A stretch of DNA of 14,817 nucleotides from Christensenella sp. UBA3944 (GTDB taxonomy: Bacteria; Bacillota; Clostridia; Christensenellales; DTU072), in the NCBI GenBank assembly GCA_002385605.1, contig DGDU01000005.1, positions 61,426 to 76,242 on the forward strand, given 5' to 3'. Within the stretch, counting starts at the first letter, position 1; every line of letters begins with the position of its first letter. The notes below the pieces were generated by a model. It was not told the origin of the DNA and made no database searches. It was given only the letters and a program-made list of their open reading frames with translations. The position numbers and the translations under genes were made by a program. Shown one piece after another: positions 7,386 to 14,549 of the stretch.

Positions 7386-7449
7386 AAGCCAGATGGAGTG
7401 AGTTCGGATAACTAGACTAGTGAAGCGCAGCCCGCACCATCTCGGGCTT
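7386..7449. other. Structured non-coding segment, candidate RNA element
   Basis: No gene covers 7357-7477. In it AAGCCAGATGG (7386-7396) pairs with CCATCT (7437-7442) and GGCTT (7445-7449), an 11-bp stem with a 2-nt bulge enclosing 40 nt. Inside, ACTA (7411-7414) can pair with TAGT (7418-7421). A rival stem, AGCCCG (7429-7434) with CGGGCT (7443-7448), cannot coexist with the outer one. The strand is open. On the minus strand it would be a 3' UTR or small RNA ending at the terminator at 7326. On the plus strand a weak promoter (TATAAA at 7323-7328) precedes it, but no terminator follows. I do not recognise a known RNA family. Confidence 0.35.
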
Positions 7450-7477
7450 AAGGCAATCGCGGATAATTAAAACTCAT

Positions 7478-8452
7478 TTATTTGTGAAAGCTCTCTGTTT
7501 TTCCGCTTTCTATCAGCTTGTCTATGCCCCGCAGAATTACCGTTTCGGGTTCGGGGTCTATGTATGCGTTAATGCCGAGATACTTTGTAACAAAGTCCTG
7601 AAGCCCGTGCATGGCGGCGCCGCCCCCGCCGAAGTATATGCCTCTTGCCGCTACATCCCTTACCATTCCCGAAGGTATGGTGGTAAACAGGCTTTCGGCG
7701 ACATCGACGATTTTCTTGTAGCAGAAACTTATGGGCCCCTTTATGTTTTCGGCTGAGATATCCTCCCGCCTTACCGATTTATCCAGCACTCCCCTGCCCG
7801 CTACGCTCATTGAAGCGGCGTTGTTGTCGTACAGGCTGCCTATCTCTGTTTTGAGCTTTTCGGCGGCGAACTCGCTTATGGCAAGGTTATAGATATCAAG
7901 CACTTTATCCTTTACGCGCCTGTCTATTTCCTTTCCGCCCACATTAAGCGAGCAGCCCGAAAGTATACCCTTGTCTGTAAGCACGGCAAGCTCGGTTGTG
8001 CCGCCGCCTATATCGGCGACCGCCGTCCCCGCGCCGTCCACAAAGGGCAAAAACCCAAGGACGCTTTCCACAAGCGTTACATCCTTATACCCCGCCTTAT
8101 AGAAAGCCGCCTCGGCGCTCTCCCTTTCGGCTACGGACAGCCCGCAGGGGATAACGGCATATATCTTTATAGCCGTAAACAGCTTTTTGGACAGTACTTT
8201 ATTGAGGCAATGGGCAATAATAAGCCCCGCCACTTCGGAGTTAACGATAACTCCGTCGGACACGGGGCAGATAAAGCTGCAGTTTTCGTCGGTCACGCCG
8301 ACCATATTGAGGGCATCGCTGCCGAAGGCGACAAGCTCTGCGCCGTTTTTCCTGCGAATCAGGGCGATATTGGGCTCCCTGAGCAATAGGTTTTTGCAAA
8401 AAACCGAAACATTGCTTGTACCCATATCGACTATTACATTCATCTTAGGCAT
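7478..8452 (-). CDS. mreB: MreB/Mbl-family rod-shape actin homologue, divergent
   Basis: A bacterial actin-fold ATPase of 324 residues. MreB filaments guide wall synthesis along the cell cylinder. Phosphate-1 reads VDMGTSNVSV (family DLGTANT), phosphate-2 VADIGGGTTELAVL (146-158) is standard, and NVGGKEIDRRV plus AEKLKTEIGSL closely follow MreB. The adenosine region is altered to GIYFGGGGAAMHGL (family TGGGALLRGL). The segment that is normally IEEPMAA reads VESVLGF here, so the EEP motif linked to ATP hydrolysis is changed. GAGGG lies about 5 nt before the ATG. It is the last gene after maf, 22 bp downstream. mreB beside maf is common, but mreC and mreD are absent here. It may be a paralogue (Mbl- or MreBH-like) rather than the main MreB. 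Confidence 0.8.
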   Translation of the reverse strand: MPKMNVIVDMGTSNVSVFCKNLLLREPNIALIRRKNGAELVAFGSDALNMVGVTDENCSFICPVSDGVIVNSEVAGLIIAHCLNKVLSKKLFTAIKIYAVIPCGLSVAERESAEAAFYKAGYKDVTLVESVLGFLPFVDGAGTAVADIGGGTTELAVLTDKGILSGCSLNVGGKEIDRRVKDKVLDIYNLAISEFAAEKLKTEIGSLYDNNAASMSVAGRGVLDKSVRREDISAENIKGPISFCYKKIVDVAESLFTTIPSGMVRDVAARGIYFGGGGAAMHGLQDFVTKYLGINAYIDPEPETVILRGIDKLIESGKTESFHK

Positions 8453-8474
8453 ATCACCCTCTTAAGCCTTGGGG

Positions 8475-9029
8475 TTATATTATTTTAAGCTCCGCGAGCG
8501 CGTCGGTTAAAGCCTCGACGGGAAGCCCCACGACATTGGTATAGCTTCCTTCTATCTTTTCGACCAGCTTTCCGTCCTGGGCGCCGTACGACCCCGCCTT
8601 ATCAAGGGGGCGTTCGGTGCGCACATAATCTTCGATTTCGGGTTCGGACAGCTTTTTGAATGTCACATAAGAAGTTACCGCCTGCCTTACCTCTTTACCC
8701 TTTGCCCAAACGATAAAGCCGCTAACCACTGTATGCGTTTTGCCGCTTAATTCCTTTAGCATCCGCTTAGCGTCAGCCTCGTCTTTGGGCTTTCCGTAAT
8801 ACACACCGTCGAGATAAACAAGGGTGTCGCAAACAATAACGGCGTCGTAATCTTCGGGGTTAGGTACCGCCTTAAGCTTAGCTTCAGCCACGGCAAGGGC
8901 GGTTTCCCCGGGGGTTTCCCTGACTTCGGATTCGTCCGCCTCGGGCGCCATTACATCAAATTCGCCGACAATGTTTTTAAGAAGCTCCCTGCGGCGGGGA
9001 GAGCGCGAAGCAAGCAGTATTATAGGCAT
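8475..9029 (-). CDS. maf: Maf-family nucleoside triphosphate pyrophosphatase
   Basis: A cytosolic enzyme of 184 residues that hydrolyses nucleoside triphosphates to monophosphates and pyrophosphate. The family acts on dTTP/UTP or modified nucleotides, and overexpression in Bacillus blocks septation. Visible motifs are the N-terminal SRSPRR (8-13), the catalytic-region aspartate D68 in CDT (usually ADT), GKP (79-81), GKTHTVVSG, DKAGSYGAQ (143-151) and GSYTNVVGLP. Length is typical. Its ATG directly abuts the ppx stop (TAAATG) and no clear Shine-Dalgarno is seen, so translation is probably coupled to ppx. The DKAGSYGAQ form suits the dTTP/UTP (YhdE-type) branch, by analogy only. Confidence 0.93.
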   Translation of the reverse strand: MPIILLASRSPRRRELLKNIVGEFDVMAPEADESEVRETPGETALAVAEAKLKAVPNPEDYDAVIVCDTLVYLDGVYYGKPKDEADAKRMLKELSGKTHTVVSGFIVWAKGKEVRQAVTSYVTFKKLSEPEIEDYVRTERPLDKAGSYGAQDGKLVEKIEGSYTNVVGLPVEALTDALAELKII

Positions 9030-10553
9030 TTACAGAATTTCCAGATTCTTGCGGAAGGCGCGCCTGAATTCGGGCAGGGCCTCCATAGCGTCCTTTATCT
9101 CGAGCGTGCAGTCGCCCGCCGTCTTTGTCTTAAGTATTACGCTGTCGCCCAGCACATCGCAGGTAAGCCCTGTTATGACGCCGCCGCAGCTTCTGTCGAA
9201 GCACTCGGCAATACGGACGATAACGCCCAGCTTCTTGGCCGCCTCGAGGTCTTCCTCTGTAAGCATCGTAAGGTACTTGGCCATATCCAGGCTTTCAAGC
9301 CCGTCCTTATAGTGCAAGCCCGCAACGATAGCCGCGAGAACGAGGTCTTTTTGCGGTATGCCGTATAGGTTGCTGTTAAGGATAAAGTACATCGAATGTT
9401 TGTGATGGTCGTAGAACTTGAAGCTGCTGCCTATGTCGTGCAGCATGCTGGCGACCCTTAGCACCTTTACATAAGAGCGGGGCAGCTTGTGCAGAACCTT
9501 AAGCTGGCGGAAGAGCTGCATCGAAAGGTCGAACACATGCTCGGCGTGAGCGATATTCATATTGAAGTGGTGCAAAAGCGTATAAATGCTGTGCCCCAGG
9601 ATATCGCTTATTGGCTTTTCGGCGACGGTGGGGAGGGCGTAGCGGAACATCGCGCCCTCGCGAAGCCCTGCGCCGCTTATGATGATTTCATTGGGGTCGA
9701 AGCCGTTGTAACTGTAATTCTTTATGGCGGCTATCACCGACAGCGCGGCGGGGAATATATCCGCCCTGGCGCTGGAAAGTCCCTTGATTCTCGCTGTCTT
9801 GTCGAGGTCGAGGGGCTTAATGGTGTCGTAAATGGTTTCGAATTCGTCAAAAGGTATCCTGTAATTGTGAGCCATGTCAAGAGGATACTTCTTTATCTTG
9901 CGGCTTATTTTGCCGAGATTGCGGATGGAGCCGCCCACGCCGATAAGCTGGGTTTCGGGGTCTAAGTCTGCAAGCCAGGGGAGTTTTGCAAGATGCTCGC
10001 CCACATACTTTTCTATTGCGAGCGCCCTCTCCTCGGGGTGGGTGTAATTTGCGAATTTTTCGGTGAGCGTCACCGCGCCGAAAGGCAGGGTGTCCTGCGC
10101 TATCATTACGCGGCGGTTATAATAAATCATCTTGACGCTGCCGCCGCCTATGTCCACAATAAGCCCCTTGGGGACTTCCATCGAGTTGATAACGCCCTGA
10201 TATACAAACGCCGCTTCCTCTTCCTGGGAAATTACGGTTAGCTTTATGCCGCAGGCCGTCTGCACATCGTCTATAAATGTTTTCTGGTTTTTTGCCCTGC
10301 GGACGGCAGCCGTCCCATAGGCGAAAACCTTGTCCACCTTATGGCTCTCGTAAAGCGTGCGGAAGGTGCGCAGCGTCTTTATAGTCTGTGCCATGCGCAG
10401 GGGGCGCAGATACCCGTCAATTTCCATGTCCTGAGCCAATCTCACGGGTTCTTTGAGCTCGTCGACGACCATAAAATAGCCGCCGTCCATTATGTTCGCT
10501 ATAACAAGCCTTGCGGTGTTGGAGCCGAGATCGATTATCGCTATCTTTTCCAT
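9030..10553 (-). CDS. ppx: Ppx/GppA phosphatase with C-terminal HD-type domain
   Basis: An ASKHA-fold phosphatase of 507 residues. The family splits phosphate from polyphosphate or pppGpp. The N-terminal nucleotide loop is IDLGSNTARLVI (7-18), then TAAVRRAKN (81-89), the catalytic-glutamate region SQEEEA (109-114), and phosphate-2 VDIGGGSVKMI (133-143). A GVGGSIRNL block (205-213) and SSARADIFPAAL follow. After about residue 310 is an HD-type domain with H372-D373 in SMLHDIGSS, found in the longer Ppx/GppA proteins. The sequence does not tell exopolyphosphatase from guanosine pentaphosphatase. It starts 36 bp after the dehydrogenase stop with a weak AGG 8 nt before the ATG, and is joined to maf without a gap. 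No polyphosphate kinase gene is in the window. Confidence 0.9.
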   Translation of the reverse strand: MEKIAIIDLGSNTARLVIANIMDGGYFMVVDELKEPVRLAQDMEIDGYLRPLRMAQTIKTLRTFRTLYESHKVDKVFAYGTAAVRRAKNQKTFIDDVQTACGIKLTVISQEEEAAFVYQGVINSMEVPKGLIVDIGGGSVKMIYYNRRVMIAQDTLPFGAVTLTEKFANYTHPEERALAIEKYVGEHLAKLPWLADLDPETQLIGVGGSIRNLGKISRKIKKYPLDMAHNYRIPFDEFETIYDTIKPLDLDKTARIKGLSSARADIFPAALSVIAAIKNYSYNGFDPNEIIISGAGLREGAMFRYALPTVAEKPISDILGHSIYTLLHHFNMNIAHAEHVFDLSMQLFRQLKVLHKLPRSYVKVLRVASMLHDIGSSFKFYDHHKHSMYFILNSNLYGIPQKDLVLAAIVAGLHYKDGLESLDMAKYLTMLTEEDLEAAKKLGVIVRIAECFDRSCGGVITGLTCDVLGDSVILKTKTAGDCTLEIKDAMEALPEFRRAFRKNLEIL

Positions 10554-10589
10554 TATGTAAACCTATATATTTCTGTTAAATATTTTACT

Positions 10590-11543
10590 TCAGTTGACTT
10601 TATTTATAGGGTTTCCATCAAGAAACGCCTTCAGGTTGGCTACGGCTATGTCCAGAAGCCTGGCCCTTGCCTCCGCCGTCGCCCACGCCGTGTGCGGGGT
10701 TATTACGGTATTAGGCGCGCTTAGCAGCGGGTTGGAAGCGTCGGGCGGCTCTTTGGATAGAACATCCAGCCCCGCGGCCCTTATCTTTCCGCTCTCTAAA
10801 GCCTCCGCCAGATACTTTTCGTTTATCAGCCCGCCCCTCGCCGTGTTTATAAGCACCGAGCCGTCCTTGAACAGCTTAAGGGTTTCTTTATTTATGAACC
10901 CCGCGTTTTCGGCCGTCAGAGGGCAGTTAAGCGACACTATGTCGCTTTGAGAAAGAAGCTCTTCAAGCGTCTTTGTAAGCCTTACGCCCTCGCCCGCGCC
11001 CTCTGTTTTTCCTTTGTTGTAGGCAAGCACATTGAGCCCGAACGCCTTGGCTACCTCGGCTACCCTGCGGCCTATTCTCCCATATCCTATTATGCCGATT
11101 GTCTTGCCGCTTAATTCGCTGACGCCGTTGTAGTAGCAGAAATCTTTCGACCTTACCCAGTCCCCGTTCTTTACCGAGGCATCGTGAGTGCCCGCCCTCG
11201 AGAAAATCTCCAGTATGAGGGCGAAAACATGCTGAACTACGCTTTCGGTGCTGTAAGCGGGGATGTTGGTGACAGTAATACCTTTAGAGGCGGCGTAGGC
11301 GATGTCGATGTTATTGTAGCCCGTGGCGAGCTCGCCGATGTAGCGCAGGTTAGGCAGGGCATCTATTATTGCCCTATCTATTACGCATTTGTTGGTGAGC
11401 ATTACGGTGGCTTCGCCCATTCTTTCGGTTATCCGGTTGTAAGGAGTGCGGTCGTAAACCGCAAGATTGCCAAGCTCACCCAGCTTGCTCCAGTCCAGAT
11501 CTCCGGGATTAAGGCAATAGCCGTCCAATACTACAATGTCCAC
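10590..11543 (-). CDS. D-2-hydroxyacid dehydrogenase, probably glycerate/hydroxypyruvate type
   Basis: An NAD(P)-dependent oxidoreductase of 317 residues that interconverts a D-2-hydroxy acid and a 2-keto acid. The opening IVVLDGYCLNPGDLDW and TPHTAWAT resemble glycerate dehydrogenases. The cofactor loop is GYGRIG (153-158), and the catalytic triad is R236 in NTARGG, E265 in SKEPP and H284 in TPHTAW. About 17-18 residues after the second glycine of that loop the chain reads YNKGKT, with no aspartate to hold the NAD ribose. NADP use, or relaxed use, is therefore possible. The start is GTG with AAGGAG 7 nt before it. It is the first gene after a strong promoter and leads the unit with ppx, maf and the MreB-like gene. 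The substrate is inferred. Confidence 0.88.
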   Translation of the reverse strand: MDIVVLDGYCLNPGDLDWSKLGELGNLAVYDRTPYNRITERMGEATVMLTNKCVIDRAIIDALPNLRYIGELATGYNNIDIAYAASKGITVTNIPAYSTESVVQHVFALILEIFSRAGTHDASVKNGDWVRSKDFCYYNGVSELSGKTIGIIGYGRIGRRVAEVAKAFGLNVLAYNKGKTEGAGEGVRLTKTLEELLSQSDIVSLNCPLTAENAGFINKETLKLFKDGSVLINTARGGLINEKYLAEALESGKIRAAGLDVLSKEPPDASNPLLSAPNTVITPHTAWATAEARARLLDIAVANLKAFLDGNPINKVN

Positions 11544-11565
11544 CGCACTACTCCTTCATTATAGA

Positions 11566-11594
11566 ATGATATCTCAAAACATTGCCAAAGTCAA
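11566..11594 (-). promoter_or_regulatory. Promoter of the dehydrogenase-ppx-maf-mreB-like unit
   Basis: On the minus strand there is a -35 TTGACT (11589-11594), a 17-bp spacer and a -10 TATCAT (11566-11571). The predicted start is near 11559, giving a leader of only about 16 nt that contains AAGGAG. No other promoter of similar quality was seen between these four genes. Confidence 0.75.
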
Positions 11595-11746
11595 TAGGCA
11601 AACGGGGCTTCTTAAAGAAAAATCTATAAAAAAAATAAAAAGTAAAATCGTTTTGCGGTATTTCTCGCCAAAGCCCTTTTTTGCCCTATCGCCTTTGGTA
11701 TTTTAGCTAGTTTAGCACAAATTGCGCAGCTATTCTGCCGATTTTG

Positions 11747-11802
11747 AGCCCGCAAGCGGGCTGCCGTCTGAGGCCACGAATAAGGGCCGCTTGCGCGACC
11801 CT
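11747..11802 (-). terminator. Two hairpins after the DUF1508 gene, probable terminator region
   Basis: Just after the stop, on the minus strand, AGGGTCGC pairs with GCGGCCCT (11783-11802; one G-U pair) around a GCAA loop. A second hairpin, AGCCCGC with GCGGGCT (11747-11762), follows. Neither is directly followed by a T run. A T-rich stretch comes only about 100 nt further on (minus strand, about 11620-11645). The rest of the 263-bp gap up to 11543 holds the promoter at 11566-11594 and a weak inverted repeat (CCAAAG 11668-11673 with CTTTGG 11693-11698). Termination here is likely but not textbook. Confidence 0.5.
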
Positions 11803-11806
11803 GTCA

Positions 11807-12628
11807 TTATTCTTCGGCTTTTGGGTTAGCCAGCGTCAAGTCCTGCAGCGTATGATTGAGTATGATGTGCTTTACGCTCTTTATGCCGTTTATGCAGTTT
11901 TCCTTTGTGGTATAGCCTTGGCTCGCGAGAATGTTATTGGTGTTAGCCGCCCTTATGCGGAAGCGGAACTTGTTCTCGTTGTCGCGGTAAATCTCAAACA
12001 CAGCCCTGCCGATTACGGGCTTGTAATCCAGCTTGGTTGTGTCTACCACTTCGGCATCCACCATGTTGGCGATTGCCTTTATGCCGTTCTTGCAGGCGTA
12101 TTTTGTGGTGTAGCCCTGGCTGTGCCCGACTATAAAGCTGTTGGAAGCCTTAATGCGGAAGCGGAAGCGGTCGCTTGTGTCCTTATAAATCTGGATGACG
12201 CCGGGGCGCTTTAAGGACTCTTCTATCTTTTCGTTCTCCTCTTTCTCGGGGCTTACGGGAGGAGCCGCGGGAGGCGCTTCCTCTTTGGGAGGCTCGGGCT
12301 TTTTAGGCTGGGGCGCGGGAGTCATTATGGCAAGCTTTGTGCCGCCGTCATATTGTGTGACGGGCTTTGCGGGCGCGTCCGGGGCCTTGTCTACCGTAAC
12401 CGTCGCGGCTGCAGTCTCGGCTTCAGGGGCTTCGGCTTTCTTTACCGGAGGCTCTACCGCCGCTACCACCTCTTCTTCGGCTTTATACTTCTTGCCCTTC
12501 CTTCCCGCCGCTACGCAGGCGATTACAACGATAAGAAGGAGAAGCACGGCGCCGCCTATAACATAATACAGGTTATAGCCCGTATTGAAAAAATCCACTA
12601 TTCTATCCCATAATTTTCCAAAATCCAT
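11807..12628 (-). CDS. Membrane-anchored protein with two DUF1508 (YegP-like) repeats
   Basis: A protein of 273 residues with one N-terminal membrane segment (about 20-41, YYVIGGAVLLLLIVVIACVA), then a basic stop-transfer GRKGKKYK, suggesting the rest faces the cytosol. Residues about 50-140 form a low-complexity linker rich in P, A, E and K. Two DUF1508 repeats follow: VIQIYKDTSDRFRFRIKASN (144-163) onward and AVFEIYRDNENKFRFRIRAA (209-228) onward. Each continues with a QGYTTK motif and a cysteine in an NGIK context (C179, C245). E. coli YegP is a soluble tandem DUF1508 protein; its role is poorly known. The anchor and long linker are the unusual parts. AGGAG lies 9 nt before the ATG, and the gene has its own promoter. 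No function is assigned. Confidence 0.85.
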   Translation of the reverse strand: MDFGKLWDRIVDFFNTGYNLYYVIGGAVLLLLIVVIACVAAGRKGKKYKAEEEVVAAVEPPVKKAEAPEAETAAATVTVDKAPDAPAKPVTQYDGGTKLAIMTPAPQPKKPEPPKEEAPPAAPPVSPEKEENEKIEESLKRPGVIQIYKDTSDRFRFRIKASNSFIVGHSQGYTTKYACKNGIKAIANMVDAEVVDTTKLDYKPVIGRAVFEIYRDNENKFRFRIRAANTNNILASQGYTTKENCINGIKSVKHIILNHTLQDLTLANPKAEE

Positions 12629-12665
12629 ACGACTATTCTCCTTTGAATTATTACACTACACATTG

Positions 12666-12694
12666 ATTATAACACATTAATTTAATAAGGTAAA
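12666..12694 (-). promoter_or_regulatory. Promoter of the DUF1508 gene
   Basis: On the minus strand there is a perfect -10 TATAAT (12666-12671) with TG in the extended position, a 17-bp spacer, and a -35 TTTACC (12689-12694, four of six matches). The predicted start is near 12659, about 31 nt before the ATG. No clear typA terminator lies in the 94-bp gap, so read-through from typA is possible. Confidence 0.7.
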
Positions 12695-12722
12695 CACCCG
12701 GTTTTGCCCTTAATGCGCAATA

Positions 12723-14549
12723 TCAGCCGTTTTTCCTTTCCTTCATTATCTTTCTCATGCGCTCTTCGTGGCTTAGGATAATCTTGCGTATCCTTAAGTT
12801 TTTGGGGGTTACCTCGAGCATTTCGTCCTCGGCGATAAACTCTATGCACTCCTCCAGCGAAAACTTTCTGGGCGTTTCCAGCCTCAAAGCCTCGTCGCTT
12901 CCCGCCGCGCGCATATTGGTAACATGCTTTCTCTTGCACACATTAACCACTATGTCTTCGGATTTGGGCGAGTACCCTACAACCATTCCCGCGTACACGG
13001 GGGTCTGGGGGCCGATGAACAACACCCCTCTTTCCTGCGCGTTGTAAAGCCCGTAAGTTACCGCCTCGCCGCTCTCGTAAGCTACCAAAGCGCCGTAGGC
13101 TCTGCGGGGTATGCTCTTTTTGGCGGGGGCGTAGCCGTCGAACAGCGAACTCATTACGCCTTCTCCGTGCGTATCCGTCATAAATTCGTTTCGGTATCCC
13201 AAAAGCCCTCTTTCGGGCACTTTGAACTCCATTTTGACCCTGTTATTATAGGGCTGCATATTTATAAGCTCGCCCTGCCTTATACCCATGCTTTCCATAA
13301 TGGAACTAACCGCCCAGTCGGGGACTTCGACAGTCAGCCTCTCCATAGGCTCGTAGAGCTTGCCGTCTATAATCTTGTTTATGACGCGGGGCATCGATAC
13401 CTGAAACTCGTAGCCTTCGCGCCGCATGTTCTCTATTAATATCGAAAGGTGGATTTCGCCCCTTCCCGAAACCACGAAGGAATCGGTCGCGTCGCCGTCC
13501 TCGACCTTAAGCGAAACATCCTTCAGAAGTTCTTTATATAGCCTTGCCCTTAGGTGCCTCGAGGTCACAAACTTACCTTCCCTTCCCGCGAAGGGGCTGT
13601 CGTTAACCGAGAACACCATCTGCAAAGTGGGCTCGGATATCTTAACGAAGTTAAGGGGCTCGACCTTGAGCGGCGAGCAGATTGTCTGCCCTATCGTCAC
13701 ATTTTCTATGCCGCTGAAGCATACGACATCGCCCACCATCGCCGTTTCGACATTGATGCGGTTCAACCCGTTAAACTGATAGATGTTTGTAATCTTGGAA
13801 TTGAAAACTTCGGGGCTGAAGTAGTTGCATACAACCACATCCTGATTTGCTTTCATTACGCCCCTTTCTATGCGACCTATGGCTATCCTACCCACATAGT
13901 CGTTGTAGTCTATGGCGGAAACAAGAACCTGGAGGGGCCCTTCCTCGTCGCCCTCGGGCGGGGGAATGTGCTTCAGAATCGTTTCAAAAAGCGGCTCTAA
14001 GCTGTCGCCCAGGGAATCGGGATTGTAAGAGGCTCTCCCCGTCCTTCCCGAGCAGTAAACTATGGGGCTTTCGAGCTGCTCGTCGTCGGCGTTAAGGTCA
14101 AGCAGAAGCTCGTAAACCTCTTCGAGAACCTCGGCGGGGCGGGCGTCGGGCTTGTCGCATTTGTTTATGCAGATTATAACCTTATGCCCCATTTCGAGGG
14201 CCTTTTGCAGCACAAACCTTGTTTGCGGCATGGGGCCTTCGTAGGCGTCCACCAGAAGGACGACGCCGTTAATGAGTTTAAGCACCCGCTCTACCTCGCC
14301 CGAAAAGTCGGCGTGGCCGGGGGTGTCCACAATGTTTATTTTTATGTCTTTGTAAATACAGGAGGTGTTTTTGGCAAGAATCGTTATGCCTCTTTCTCTT
14401 TCGAGGGGGTTATTGTCCATAACGCAGGTTTCTACTACCTGGTTTTCGCGGAACATACCGCCCTGCCTCAAAAGCGCGTCCACAAGCGTTGTTTTGCCGT
14501 GGTCAACATGCGCTATAATTGCTATGTTTCTTAAATCATTTCTAATCAT
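12723..14549 (-). CDS. typA: Translational GTPase TypA/BipA
   Basis: A ribosome-binding GTPase of 608 residues, the standard family length. BipA helps large-subunit assembly and stress or cold growth. The G motifs are complete: G1 AHVDHGKT (13-20), G2 RGITI (53-57), G3 DTPGH (75-79) and G4 NKCD (129-132; usually NKID). The TypA-typical RERGITILAKNTS and DKPDAR are present. The later part has GRGEIHLSILIENMRREGYE and the C-terminal GLYNAQERGVLFIGPQTPVYAGMVVG region that marks TypA rather than EF-G or LepA. The start MIRNDLRNIAIIAHVDHGKTT fits the family. No good Shine-Dalgarno precedes it, and the ATG overlaps the end of the upstream gene by 8 bp, so coupled translation is likely. Confidence 0.97.
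   Translation of the reverse strand: MIRNDLRNIAIIAHVDHGKTTLVDALLRQGGMFRENQVVETCVMDNNPLERERGITILAKNTSCIYKDIKINIVDTPGHADFSGEVERVLKLINGVVLLVDAYEGPMPQTRFVLQKALEMGHKVIICINKCDKPDARPAEVLEEVYELLLDLNADDEQLESPIVYCSGRTGRASYNPDSLGDSLEPLFETILKHIPPPEGDEEGPLQVLVSAIDYNDYVGRIAIGRIERGVMKANQDVVVCNYFSPEVFNSKITNIYQFNGLNRINVETAMVGDVVCFSGIENVTIGQTICSPLKVEPLNFVKISEPTLQMVFSVNDSPFAGREGKFVTSRHLRARLYKELLKDVSLKVEDGDATDSFVVSGRGEIHLSILIENMRREGYEFQVSMPRVINKIIDGKLYEPMERLTVEVPDWAVSSIMESMGIRQGELINMQPYNNRVKMEFKVPERGLLGYRNEFMTDTHGEGVMSSLFDGYAPAKKSIPRRAYGALVAYESGEAVTYGLYNAQERGVLFIGPQTPVYAGMVVGYSPKSEDIVVNVCKRKHVTNMRAAGSDEALRLETPRKFSLEECIEFIAEDEMLEVTPKNLRIRKIILSHEERMRKIMKERKNG

Noticed and set aside
7391..7440. A tRNA-like gene suggested by GAGTTCGGATAACT resembling a T-arm.
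   Set aside because: The five bases on either side of the TTCGGAT loop do not pair and no acceptor or anticodon arms can be drawn.
12713..12720. A second copy of the minD palindrome upstream of the DUF1508 gene.
   Set aside because: Only eight bases match and the site is not symmetric beyond the TGCGCA core, so it is not good evidence of a shared regulator.
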